Shown in pieces: positions 23,801 to 32,461 of a stretch of 64,000 bases of DNA. Every line of letters starts with the position of its first letter. Position 1 is the first letter of the stretch. The DNA is from DATKYQ01 sp964640665 (GTDB lineage: Bacteria; Myxococcota; B64-G9): assembly GCA_964640665.1 (NCBI GenBank), contig CAZXHT010000001.1, positions 62,001 to 126,000 on the forward strand, written 5' to 3'. Made by a program: the position numbers and the translations under genes. The notes beneath the pieces are model-generated. The model was not told where the DNA came from. It did no database searches and saw nothing but the letters and a program-made list of their open reading frames with translations.

Positions 23801-25294
23801 ATGTCGCTTGCAGATATCTTGAAGAGCAACGCCGCGTTTGTGCGCCGGCAGAAGGGAGCAAGAAGAGAGCATCCTGTTTCGGGCCGCACGCTTGTCATCA
23901 CCGACAGCGGACCAGAGCTGACCGGCATCATCGAACCGGCCCTGGGCCTGGCCCCGGGTGAGGCCAGCGTAATCCGCATTGCCGGCGCCTGGGGAGCCCG
24001 CGGCGGGGAAGAGCTATATCGCTCGGTGGCCATAGCCCTGTATGTGTACAACTGCCGCGAGATAATCGTCGTCGGCCAGACCGAATGCAGGTGCTGCCCT
24101 GCAGACCGCAGCACCCTGCGCAATAACATGGGCCGGGCGGGATTGCTTGCAAACCTGCCCGATGAGGGAGGAAATCTGCTGTCAAGTCTGCGCGGCCCCG
24201 GCAGTGTGGAAATCGCCTTGCGCGAGACAGTATCTGTTCTGCGCAGAACACTGGTCACCGGCGGCATTCCCGTGTTCGGTTGCCTGCTGGACATCGAGAC
24301 CGGGGCCTTGCGTGTAGTCATCGACGATCCTACCGCCGCCGCGCCGGAACCGGTATCAGAGGATGTCATGGCCGGCAGCGCCGATATCCCGGAGATTCCC
24401 CTACCCGAGTTGCCGGAGATTATACTGCCGGACATCCAGACCTTCGATCTCGATGCCTTGACACAACTGTCTTCTGAACCGACGCCCAAGAAGAAAAGCC
24501 CGCCGGCCGCGAGCCGGGTCGAGGGCGCCGGCCCGGTATCGTTTGCCGACCTTGCCAGTATGCCCGCGGCCTTTGCCGCATCACCACAAGCGGCGTTCAG
24601 GCCCCCGATCTCTGAAGAAGCCATCCAGGTTCCCCATATCCAATTCAACGTTCCCCGGGCGGCCAAGATCCAGGACACCGGCATGGCCCCCCTCGAAGAC
24701 ATCACGGCCAGAGCCGATATTAGCTCCGGGGCGGACATCGAGGCCATGCGGCGAGTGGATTCCATCCGCGAGACTTCCCGGACCAGGAACGAACCCCCTC
24801 GTCCGCGGCGTCCCCGCCCAAAGCGAGCCGAGCCGGAACGACCGGCCGTGACCCCGCTGGTTCCGCTGGCGACCGCGCAGAAACCGCTCGGCGAACGAGA
24901 GCTGTCGTTCGACAGCAACGAGGCTACACCGACTGCCGGAGACACGCGGGCCAATCGGACCAGGGTGGATTTGCGCGGCGGCTACGTGCAACATGGGGGT
25001 TCGGAGTTCCCCCTTGACCCGCAACTTCAAGCCGCGCTTCTGAAGGTTGCCCAGTTTCTGGGGCGGGAATTCTCCGGCCAGCAGCGCGGTAAGCTGATTA
25101 GCAATGTGCGCCGGGGCGCGTCTGCCGGCCAATCGGTCGGTGAGATGCTCAAGGTAGTCATCGGACCCGTACTGAAGCTGGGCAAGAAACGTTACGCGAT
25201 TATCAACGAACTACTCAAGATGAAAGAAGAGCTCCCGCGCCAGGACCCAGCCATCGCCGAGGCCCTGATCGAGGGCATACTCTCAAACCGCTGA
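23801..25294 (+). CDS. Beta-carbonic-anhydrase-like pseudoenzyme with disordered linker and helical C-terminal domain
   Basis: A 497-residue protein. Residues ~1-170 read like a beta-carbonic anhydrase: MSLADILKSNAAFVRRQ at the start, LVITDSGPELTGII where the enzyme has VACMDAR, ASVIRIAGAW for VIRNAG, and REIIVVGQTECRC for REIxLxxHTDCG. On this alignment the first zinc cysteine is Thr and the zinc histidine is Gln, with only the last Cys kept, so catalysis is unlikely. Residues ~175-380 are acidic then Pro/Arg-rich and probably disordered. The last ~80 residues are a helical domain (QAALLKVAQFLGREFSGQQRGKL) I do not recognise. It is probably a structural or sensory derivative. Position after the TPR lipoprotein suggests a shared role. 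Confidence 0.6.
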   Translation: MSLADILKSNAAFVRRQKGARREHPVSGRTLVITDSGPELTGIIEPALGLAPGEASVIRIAGAWGARGGEELYRSVAIALYVYNCREIIVVGQTECRCCPADRSTLRNNMGRAGLLANLPDEGGNLLSSLRGPGSVEIALRETVSVLRRTLVTGGIPVFGCLLDIETGALRVVIDDPTAAAPEPVSEDVMAGSADIPEIPLPELPEIILPDIQTFDLDALTQLSSEPTPKKKSPPAASRVEGAGPVSFADLASMPAAFAASPQAAFRPPISEEAIQVPHIQFNVPRAAKIQDTGMAPLEDITARADISSGADIEAMRRVDSIRETSRTRNEPPRPRRPRPKRAEPERPAVTPLVPLATAQKPLGERELSFDSNEATPTAGDTRANRTRVDLRGGYVQHGGSEFPLDPQLQAALLKVAQFLGREFSGQQRGKLISNVRRGASAGQSVGEMLKVVIGPVLKLGKKRYAIINELLKMKEELPRQDPAIAEALIEGILSNR

Positions 25295-25395
25295 AAAACA
25301 AGCATTCGCCAAGGTTGACAATCTCCGCAGAGAGAGAATACACTTCGGGGCAAGTCGTTTTAGCACAAAGAAAAACCAACTCCAGGGAGTATTCC

Positions 25396-26403
25396 ATGGT
25401 ACGGCGATTCTTCGTTATCTGTATCGCATGCCTAGCAATCGACGGCTTGCCGACCTTTGCCTGGGCGCAGCAAGAAGAGAATGCTGCAGACAAGGACACC
25501 AGCGAAACCGACTTCGTGAGCGTCGATGTTAGGTCGGAACCCGAGGTGAGTTGGCCCTACCAGGAGCCCCTCTTCGCCTTGAGCGCCTTGACGCAAAGTC
25601 GCGTACGCATCGGGATGGGTTTTGCCAACAACCCCGATCTGAACTCACTGGCCTTCAGCATTGGCGGTTCTTTCGCCTTCTGGGACATGGCCGTCTACCT
25701 CAAGATGCCCATGGGCCTTGCGATGAACGACGAGATGGGCAACTCGTTCAACTTCGGCGACCTGGAGTTTGGCGTCAAGTGGCTGATCAGCCATGAGGAG
25801 AAATCGCAGAAACACCTGACCGTCGGCCTGAGTTTCACAGCCCCCCTTTCGCGGGTCGGCGAGGAGAAGGATCTCGCCGGAGTACAGCGTGGAGTGATCG
25901 CCGATGACAGCAACTTTGGCAAGCGCTACCTGCTGGCCCAGAAGCCGATGCTCGACATGGGCCTGATCCCCAAACTCAATGTCGGTCTTACTCCCTATGT
26001 CGCCTTCGGCCAGAATATCGGCCGGGTCAGCCTGCAAACCGACTTCGGATGCCTAATCCTGCTGATGGACAACGTCGACGAACAGATCTACGGCACCGAC
26101 CGGCGCTATGGTTTCGTGTTGTTCTTCGACCTGGCCGCCCCGGTGGCCATCACCCAGGAGCTTTCCATCGTGGCCGAGTTCAATGCCAGCGTGGCCCTGG
26201 ATGGTTTGCTGGGAACGGGCTTCGCCTTCACGATCGGCCCGCGCTATACCGTCAACGGGTTCAGCGCAGGCATCGGAGTCCAGCTTCCGGTAGGCGTCGA
26301 CAACAAGCCTCCCGATGACGACAAGATGATCGGCCGCTACGACTCCGCCATCGTCGCCAGGCACCACATCGCGGCAATCCTCGACCTTTCCTACTCGTTT
26401 TAA
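25396..26403 (+). CDS. Putative outer-membrane beta-barrel protein
   Basis: A 335-residue protein from ATG 25396, chosen for the CCAGGGAG site upstream. A signal peptide ends around TFAWAQQ. The mature part is made of alternating, Gly- and aromatic-rich short strands (IGMGFANNP, LAFSIGGSFAFWDMAVYLKM, FNFGDLEFGVKWL), and the last residues are ILDLSYSF, with the terminal Phe that marks BAM-dependent barrels. It is likely a porin-like or transporter barrel; the family is not recognised. It ends the rightward psp-flotillin run, 101 bases after the pseudoenzyme gene. Confidence 0.65.
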   Translation: MVRRFFVICIACLAIDGLPTFAWAQQEENAADKDTSETDFVSVDVRSEPEVSWPYQEPLFALSALTQSRVRIGMGFANNPDLNSLAFSIGGSFAFWDMAVYLKMPMGLAMNDEMGNSFNFGDLEFGVKWLISHEEKSQKHLTVGLSFTAPLSRVGEEKDLAGVQRGVIADDSNFGKRYLLAQKPMLDMGLIPKLNVGLTPYVAFGQNIGRVSLQTDFGCLILLMDNVDEQIYGTDRRYGFVLFFDLAAPVAITQELSIVAEFNASVALDGLLGTGFAFTIGPRYTVNGFSAGIGVQLPVGVDNKPPDDDKMIGRYDSAIVARHHIAAILDLSYSF

Positions 26404-26440
26404 TTGGCAAAACGCGGTTTTTGGGGGAACCAGGCTGGTT

Positions 26441-29050
26441 TCAAGAACACTTGGAATAGCCGCAGTTTCTGCACAACATGCAGCCCTCGCTGTGCTCGAC
26501 GGTGCCTCCGCACTCGGGGCATGAAAGCATCGCCTTGGGCCTTCCGGTATGCGGCAGCCGTGTTGGCGAGGCAAGGCTGGCTGTCTTTTCATATTCATCA
26601 GTCTTGTGGGTCACCTGTGGCTTGGCCTGCTTTTCATGCTCGGCGTCTCGTTGGGCCGTCACTTCACGGTACTTCTTCAAGGCCCGCGCGATCGCGTCGG
26701 CGCAGGAGAGAATCATCTCGCCGTCTTTCCATACCGGCGATGGGCAACGCACGCCGGAAAGTTGGCGGACGACATCCTCGGCGTCAATGCCGGCGCGCAA
26801 GGACAGCGAAATCAGACGGCTTATGGCCTCTGCCTGGGACGCGGCGCATCCACCGGCCTTGCCCATGGCGGTGAAAAGCTCGAAGATGCCCTCGTCGTCC
26901 TCGTTTATCGTCACGTACAGGTTGCCGCAGCCGGTCGTCATCTTCTGCGTGCTGCCCCGGACAACCTCGGGGCGCTCACGCGGCTTGAGTTTACCGGGCG
27001 CCTGCGCAATTTCCTGACCTTGCGTCCGGTTGACCTTCTCGATGTTCAACACCTGCTCGTCGCGGCTGCCGTCACGGTAGACCGTCACTCCCTTGCAACC
27101 CAGGATGTAGGCCAGGCGGTAAACCTCGGCCACGTCGGCCTCGGTTGCTTCCTTGCCGAGGTTGACCGTCTTGCTGACAGCGTTGTCGGTGTATTTTTGG
27201 AAGGCCGCCTGCGTGCGCACGTGCCACTCGGGAGAGACATCGTGGGCGGTGACGAACAGGCGCCGGTAGCGCTCGGACACTTCGGGAACATTGGCCAGGC
27301 TGCCGTGCTCGGCAATCTTGCGCATCAGTTCCTGCGAGTAAAACCCTTCGCGTCGCGCGATCTTGGCAAACTGCGGATTGACCTCGACAAGCTCGTCGTT
27401 GTCCATGACGTTACGCACAAAGCTCACGCCGAACAGCGGCTCAACACCCGAGGATGCCCCGGCGATAATGCTGATCGTGCCCGTGGGCGCGATCGTGGTC
27501 GTAGTAGCATTGCGTAGTTTCCGCGCCCCGGGCAGGTCGAAGATGCTTCCTTCGAAATTGGGAAAAGGGCCTCTCTTTTCTGCCAGGTCGGCGCTGACCG
27601 CGCGCGCCTCTTTCTGGATGAAGCCCATGACCTCCTCGGCCTTCTTCAGAGACGCCTCGGAGTTGTACTGGATCCCGAGTTGGATGAGCATGTCTGCATA
27701 GCCCATCACGCCCAGACCGATCTTGCGATTGCCCTTGGTCACGCGCTCGATCTCGGGCAGAGGGTAGCGGTTGACCTCGATTACGTTATCCAGGAAATGG
27801 ACGGCATCACGAACCGTCTTGCGCAGGCCGTCCCAGTCGACCATGCCGTCGCTCACCATTCTGGCCAGGTTGATTGACCCCAGGTTGCACGATTCGTAGG
27901 GCAACAACGGCTGCTCCCCGCAAGGATTGGTACTCTCAATCTCTCCCAGGTGGGGAGTGGGATTCTCCTTGTTCAGGCGATCGATGAAGATGACCCCCGG
28001 CTCACCGTTGCGCCAGGCCAGTGCGATGATGGCGTTGAAGACCTTGCGGGCATCGAGCGTCTTGACCACCTTGTTGCTGTGCGGATTTACTAGATCGTAG
28101 GTCGAGTTGTCCTCGATGGCATTCATGAACTTCTCGGTCAAGGCCACCGAGATGTTGAAGTTGGTTAATGCCTTCTGTTCGCTCTTGCATCCGATGAATT
28201 CCAGGATGTCCGGGTGGTCCACGCGCAAGATGCCCATGTTGGCTCCGCGTCGCGTGCCGCCCTGCTTGATGGTCTCTGTCGCGGTGTCGAAAACGCGCAT
28301 GAAACTCACCGGTCCCGATGAAACTCCCTTGGTTGAGAGCACCACGTCATTCTTGGGGCGCACGCGCGAGAAGGAGAAACCTGTGCCGCCGCCCGATTTG
28401 TGAATCATTGCGGTGTGCTTGACGGCCTCGAAGATGCTCTCCATGGAGTCTTCTACCGGCAGGACGAAGCAGGCCGAGAGTTGGCCCAATTCGCGCCCGG
28501 CGTTCATCATGGTCGGCGAGTTGGGCATGAACCTGCGCGAGGTCATCATCTCGTAAAAGGTGACCGCCGTAGCCTCACAGTCGGCATGTTGATCAAATAC
28601 CTTGTCGGCGGCAGCAATCGTGCGCGCCACGCGGGCGAACATGTCCTTGGGTCGCTCGATCGGTTTGCCGTCCAGGCCCCGCCGCAGATACCTGCGCTCG
28701 AGAACTCTGACCGCGTTTTCGGAAAGCTCGAGCACCCGTTCGAAGCCGTGTTTGATCAGTTGCTTGTCGACCAACGAGATGATCGCCCGTGGTGTAACCC
28801 GGGCGATCTCTTTTCGCTGCAGCTCGTTTTCCACTTCCTGGCTGATGCGCCGGGCCGCATCGGGCTCGATTGCCCGTTGCTCTATCAGGGCATCCACGAC
28901 CAGGTTGGAGTCGAAGTTGGTGCTCTCGTCCGCCGACTGATCCTCGAAAAGAACCAGCGGCAGCGGGTGATCCAAACGGTTTGCTGTTTCCACGATTGTG
29001 CCCACCCTGCCTTCCGGGCCAAAACCCAGGAATCGGAGTAAAAACCACAT
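26441..29050 (-). CDS. nrdJ: Adenosylcobalamin-dependent (class II) ribonucleotide reductase
   Basis: An 869-residue class II reductase that makes deoxynucleotides with coenzyme B12. Residues ~45-100 look like a degenerate ATP cone. The barrel has FMPNSPTMMNAG, KSGGGTGFSFSRVRPK, the radical-site loop STNPCGEQPLLPYESCNLGSINL (Cys near residue 377) and PTGTISIIAGASSGVEP. A TSCPD-type domain (residues ~690-790) and a C-terminal CxxC zinc ribbon (MLSCPECGGTVEH... CRNCGYSKC) close the chain. ATG 29050 has no good ribosome-binding site and lies very close to the predicted transcription start, so a GTG at 29005 is an alternative. It is convergent with the barrel gene. No nrdAB or nrdDG is in the window. 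Confidence 0.93.
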   Translation of the reverse strand: MWFLLRFLGFGPEGRVGTIVETANRLDHPLPLVLFEDQSADESTNFDSNLVVDALIEQRAIEPDAARRISQEVENELQRKEIARVTPRAIISLVDKQLIKHGFERVLELSENAVRVLERRYLRRGLDGKPIERPKDMFARVARTIAAADKVFDQHADCEATAVTFYEMMTSRRFMPNSPTMMNAGRELGQLSACFVLPVEDSMESIFEAVKHTAMIHKSGGGTGFSFSRVRPKNDVVLSTKGVSSGPVSFMRVFDTATETIKQGGTRRGANMGILRVDHPDILEFIGCKSEQKALTNFNISVALTEKFMNAIEDNSTYDLVNPHSNKVVKTLDARKVFNAIIALAWRNGEPGVIFIDRLNKENPTPHLGEIESTNPCGEQPLLPYESCNLGSINLARMVSDGMVDWDGLRKTVRDAVHFLDNVIEVNRYPLPEIERVTKGNRKIGLGVMGYADMLIQLGIQYNSEASLKKAEEVMGFIQKEARAVSADLAEKRGPFPNFEGSIFDLPGARKLRNATTTTIAPTGTISIIAGASSGVEPLFGVSFVRNVMDNDELVEVNPQFAKIARREGFYSQELMRKIAEHGSLANVPEVSERYRRLFVTAHDVSPEWHVRTQAAFQKYTDNAVSKTVNLGKEATEADVAEVYRLAYILGCKGVTVYRDGSRDEQVLNIEKVNRTQGQEIAQAPGKLKPRERPEVVRGSTQKMTTGCGNLYVTINEDDEGIFELFTAMGKAGGCAASQAEAISRLISLSLRAGIDAEDVVRQLSGVRCPSPVWKDGEMILSCADAIARALKKYREVTAQRDAEHEKQAKPQVTHKTDEYEKTASLASPTRLPHTGRPKAMLSCPECGGTVEHSEGCMLCRNCGYSKCS

Positions 29051-29067
29051 CTTGTAGCGTGCGGCAC

Positions 29068-29095
29068 ATTATGACACCAGATATTGTGCTGTCAA
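29068..29095 (-). promoter_or_regulatory. nrdJ promoter overlapping an NrdR-box-like site
   Basis: Read leftward, TTGACA (29095-29090) and CATAAT (29073-29068) are 16 bases apart. The spacer, GCACAATATCTGGTGT, matches 13 of 16 positions of the NrdR-box consensus acaCwAtATaTwGtgt. NrdR represses ribonucleotide reductase genes in many bacteria, usually through two boxes; only one is seen here. The predicted start leaves a leader of only about a dozen bases before the assumed ATG. Confidence 0.55.
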
Positions 29096-29213
29096 GACCT
29101 TTATCTGGCTGTTCAGAATCGTCCACCATTCCGGGAAGCTGCCGCTGGTGAGCCGACTTCTACCCAGCGCTCAACGCGCACACCGGCGTCCGGCGTGCAT
29201 CCATCAGCATTAC

Positions 29214-29243
29214 TTGCGCTCGCAGGGGGGCGCATCGTATGAT
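29214..29243 (+). promoter_or_regulatory. Possible promoter for the HEAT-type protein gene
   Basis: TTGCGC at 29214-29219 and TATGAT at 29238-29243 are 18 bases apart, ahead of the GCAGGAGG ribosome-binding site. The rest of the 29096-29276 gap shows no gene. Confidence 0.3.
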
Positions 29244-29276
29244 GGCAGTACGCTCGTCTCGTTGCAGGAGGATGCC

Positions 29277-31100
29277 ATGACCGGGCAGAAGGTCGATCCA
29301 AGAAACGTCTATATCTCGGGCACATCTAGCCTCAAGTCGAACCCCAAGTCGGCAGCCGAACAACTCAACGAGGAAGAGTCCCAGCAGCGCATCGAGGAGA
29401 TGCGTGCCTTTTTCGACCAACTCCAGCGCGCGATCAAGACCATCGGCATCTACCGCCACAATACTTCTCACTACGGCGAGTACCTCGACCGGGCCTACAA
29501 GATGCTGGCTGCTTTGCTCGACCGCTACAGCTCGGTCACCCTCAAGGTTGATCAGCTCGGCTTCAAGTACTATGACGAGACGATCTACGAAGAGGACGCC
29601 ACCGATCAGAACATCGCCCACAAGTTCTACCGCGACGGCGTACGTATATTGATCTTCCGCAATGGTTTGTCCCCCGAAGAGCTTCTGAATTTCGTGCTGA
29701 TCTGCCTGACCAACTTTCACGCCTCCGAGTTCGTCTACGACGACATGGTCAGCCTGATGTGGAAGGCGGAGTTCAGCTCGATCGAGTACGTGGTGGTGGA
29801 AACTTTTGCGGTGGGCACCGAGACTCAGGAGGAAGCCAAGGCCGAGGTGGACAAAATCGTCAACTTTCTGTACAAGCGCCTGACCGCGAACACCGACGAC
29901 CGCTTCAAGTTCGCCCGTATATCGCTCGAAGACCTCGAGATCGAACTGGACGACGTCGAGCAGGCCAAGGGCCTGGTGATCAAGGGCAACCCGGCGACAT
30001 CCGAGGAGAAGGCCGCCATTGTTTCGCAACTCGAGGATCAGGATGACGACCGGGCGCTGCCCAAGCTGGTGGTCATCATCTTCAAGGTGATCGAGGAAGA
30101 GCTTGACCAGGACCTGGGCCAGGCGATCGAGGACGTTTTCATACAGTTGCTCGACTCCTTTCTGATTCACGAGGATTTCCGCGGCATCAACCAGATCCTG
30201 CGCAAGTTCAAAGGAATGGCGCGCAAGCAGCTTCCTCCCGGCAACCTGGCGCGCATCCAACAGATCGAGAGAACTTTCGCGGCCAAGATGGGCGAGGCCG
30301 AAAGAATCGGGCGCGTGGCCGACGTTCTCGATACCGCGGCGGAGATCAAAGAGCCCCAGGAGGTGTACCGTTACCTGACCCGTCTCGAAGAGCAGGCTAT
30401 CATGCCGCTGCTCCAGGCCCTGGAACGCATGGAGCGCCAGGAGGCCCGGCACCTGATCTGCGACTCCCTGGCCGCACTGGGCAAGGATCAGATCGACACC
30501 TTCGTGCGTCGCCTGGAAAGCTCCAAGGCCAACCTGGTCCGGGACATGCTCTACATAATCGACAAGCTCAACCCACCGGACAGGTTGAATATGATTGCCA
30601 AGCTGCTCGACCATCCCAACCTGGCCATTCGGATCGAGGCTCTCAACACCATTGGCTCCGGAGGTGACGAGAGCTGCCGCGGTTACGTGCTCAAGGCCCT
30701 CAATGACGGGGAGGCACAAATGCGCATCAGTGCGGCCAGGCTGCTGGCCAACTTCGACATCGCCAAGGCCACCCGTACTTTAATGACCATTGTCCAGGAT
30801 GCGGGCTTTTCCAAGAAGGCTCCCCAGGAACAGGCGGCCATCTACGCAGCCCTGGCCATGACGAATATGCCCGACGCCATGGCCCACTTCAGACAGGAGC
30901 TGCGATCGGCGAGCCTGATCTCGAAAAAGAAGTTGAGTGAGCACAAGCGCAACATCGTAAACGGCCTGGCCATGTCCGGATCGATCTCGGCTTACAAGCT
31001 GCTCAAGGCCGAGCTCGAACGCGGCTTCAAGGAAGAGGACGTCGCCGAGGCGGCCGAGCGGGCCTGCGCCAAGCTCAAGGAAAAGCTTCTGGGTAACTGA
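29277..31100 (+). CDS. Large helical protein with C-terminal HEAT-like repeats
   Basis: A 607-residue protein from ATG 29277 (MTGQKVDPRN), chosen for the GCAGGAGG just upstream. The first ~45 residues are polar. Residues ~45-200 form a domain with segments AIKTIGIYRHNTSHYGEYL, SVTLKVDQLGFKYYDETIY and FYRDGVRILIFRNGLSPEELLNFV. A similar pattern can be traced in the N-terminus of the next gene's product. Residues ~390-600 are HEAT-like repeats (LLDHPNLAIRIEALNTIGSGG, GEAQMRISAARLLANFDIAKA). There is no signal peptide. It is 36 bases from the HD-GYP gene, so they probably act together, possibly as a scaffold for the phosphodiesterase. I do not recognise the family. Confidence 0.65.
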   Translation: MTGQKVDPRNVYISGTSSLKSNPKSAAEQLNEEESQQRIEEMRAFFDQLQRAIKTIGIYRHNTSHYGEYLDRAYKMLAALLDRYSSVTLKVDQLGFKYYDETIYEEDATDQNIAHKFYRDGVRILIFRNGLSPEELLNFVLICLTNFHASEFVYDDMVSLMWKAEFSSIEYVVVETFAVGTETQEEAKAEVDKIVNFLYKRLTANTDDRFKFARISLEDLEIELDDVEQAKGLVIKGNPATSEEKAAIVSQLEDQDDDRALPKLVVIIFKVIEEELDQDLGQAIEDVFIQLLDSFLIHEDFRGINQILRKFKGMARKQLPPGNLARIQQIERTFAAKMGEAERIGRVADVLDTAAEIKEPQEVYRYLTRLEEQAIMPLLQALERMERQEARHLICDSLAALGKDQIDTFVRRLESSKANLVRDMLYIIDKLNPPDRLNMIAKLLDHPNLAIRIEALNTIGSGGDESCRGYVLKALNDGEAQMRISAARLLANFDIAKATRTLMTIVQDAGFSKKAPQEQAAIYAALAMTNMPDAMAHFRQELRSASLISKKKLSEHKRNIVNGLAMSGSISAYKLLKAELERGFKEEDVAEAAERACAKLKEKLLGN

Positions 31101-31136
31101 TAAGTTTCGAGATGGACACTGACTAGGAGACAATTC

Positions 31137-32453
31137 GTGGCCGACATGATCAAGTTCCAGGGACTGCTTTACGAGGATCCGGAGAAGGTCGAGCTGGCCC
31201 GCTCCTATGAAGAGAAGCTGCAGGTACTGGGCAGGACGTTGATCGGCTCGCTCTACATGCTGGTCAGGAACGTCAAGCTCTACGATCCGGAAAACGAGAT
31301 CTTCAACAAGCCTCTCGAGCAGCTCAAGGATTGCATCAACACCGTCATCGCCATGGACGAAAATCTGAACCTGCAGGGGGCCGGCGAATCGTTCTACCTC
31401 AACAACATGCTGGTCAAGATAGACATCAACTCGCTCGACAACGTGCGTTTCCTGCTCAACGAGTTCTCGCGGCGCAACGTCGGCGGCTTCGTCTTGAGCC
31501 AGCCAATCGCCATTCCCGAGCTGCGCGACTTCATCTACATCTTCAGTCGCGAGAGCGAAGAGAACGTGGGCGAGAAGGGCGTCTCGGCCCGCAAGCTGCA
31601 GGCCCTGAAGCTGCGCCGGTACGAGAAGATCCAGGAGATCCTCAAGGACCAGCACTTGTCCGACAACCTCGAGCGCGCGGTGGACCGTAAGCGCTATGCG
31701 CTGACGGTTTATGCCCGCTCGATCTACTTCATGCGCAAATACCTGGCCGGGTTGCGCGGTGACGGCCCGAAGCTCGCCATTGGCAAGGCCGGGCGCTTCA
31801 TCCAGGACCTGGTCGACGTCTGCCACGGGCACCGCACCCATTTCCTGGGACTGACCACGCTCAAGAGCGACGACGAGTACCTGTGCTTCCACTCGGTCAA
31901 CGTCGTTCTGATGTCAATTGTCTTCGGCGCCGAAATGGGTCTCGGCAAGGCTCATCTTCGCGACCTGGGCATGGTGGCCATGTTCCACGACATCGGCAAG
32001 GTGGACGTCGACGACGAGCTTCTGGAAAAACGCGGCAAGCTCTTGCCGGAAGAGCTGAAGAAGGTGCGCAAGTCTCCGATTTACTCGGTAAAGAAGATCC
32101 TGCGGGCCAGGCGCCTGAATGCGCTTACCGTCCACCGTATCGTCACGGCCTATGAACACAAGACCGACTTCGGCACCCCGGTCAAAGACCTGAAAGGTAA
32201 CGTCTCATTCGTGGTGCCGCGCTCTGATCTGGGCGTCTTTTCGAAGATCGTCGCCATCGCAGATTGCTACGACGCCTTGACGTCTCGACGCCCATTCCGG
32301 GAGTCCTACAGCCCCGATATTGCCTTGACCCTGATGTGGACCGAACTCAAGCACAAGTTCGATCCGGTGTACCTCAAGATCTTCATGAACGTCATGAAGC
32401 TCCCCTCGGTGCGTGTGCTGTCGGAAAAGGGCGAAAAAGTGGTCATTTTCTGA
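31137..32453 (+). CDS. HD-GYP-like phosphohydrolase with N-terminal accessory domain
   Basis: A 438-residue protein starting with GTG at 31137 (CTAGGAGA upstream). Residues ~15-180 form a domain with VRNVKLYDPENEIFNKPLEQL, GESFYLNNMLVKID and IPELRDFIYIFS. Residues ~200-420 are an HD domain of HD-GYP type: HSVNVVLMSIVFG, then MVAMFHDIGKVDVDDELLEK, then ADCYDALTSRRPFRE. The GYP motif region is altered (AYEHKTDFGTPVKDL), so c-di-GMP hydrolysis is likely but not certain. Signal input probably comes through the N-terminal domain, which resembles part of the upstream protein. It runs convergently into a lipase gene with eight bases between stops. Confidence 0.82.
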   Translation: MADMIKFQGLLYEDPEKVELARSYEEKLQVLGRTLIGSLYMLVRNVKLYDPENEIFNKPLEQLKDCINTVIAMDENLNLQGAGESFYLNNMLVKIDINSLDNVRFLLNEFSRRNVGGFVLSQPIAIPELRDFIYIFSRESEENVGEKGVSARKLQALKLRRYEKIQEILKDQHLSDNLERAVDRKRYALTVYARSIYFMRKYLAGLRGDGPKLAIGKAGRFIQDLVDVCHGHRTHFLGLTTLKSDDEYLCFHSVNVVLMSIVFGAEMGLGKAHLRDLGMVAMFHDIGKVDVDDELLEKRGKLLPEELKKVRKSPIYSVKKILRARRLNALTVHRIVTAYEHKTDFGTPVKDLKGNVSFVVPRSDLGVFSKIVAIADCYDALTSRRPFRESYSPDIALTLMWTELKHKFDPVYLKIFMNVMKLPSVRVLSEKGEKVVIF

Positions 32454-32461
32454 CGTCGGCT

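Noticed and set aside
29050..29276. Cobalamin riboswitch upstream of the B12-dependent reductase gene
   Set aside because: The gap is short, the predicted start is only about a dozen bases from the start codon, and no B12-box was seen.
29160..30719. 519-codon minus-strand open frame opposite the HEAT-type protein gene
   Set aside because: The plus-strand gene has a ribosome-binding site and repeat structure; the opposite frame is low in complexity and runs through the full gene, as expected for a GC-rich shadow.
30780..31892. 370-codon minus-strand open frame spanning the HEAT and HD-GYP genes
   Set aside because: It crosses the junction of two clear genes and has no motif.
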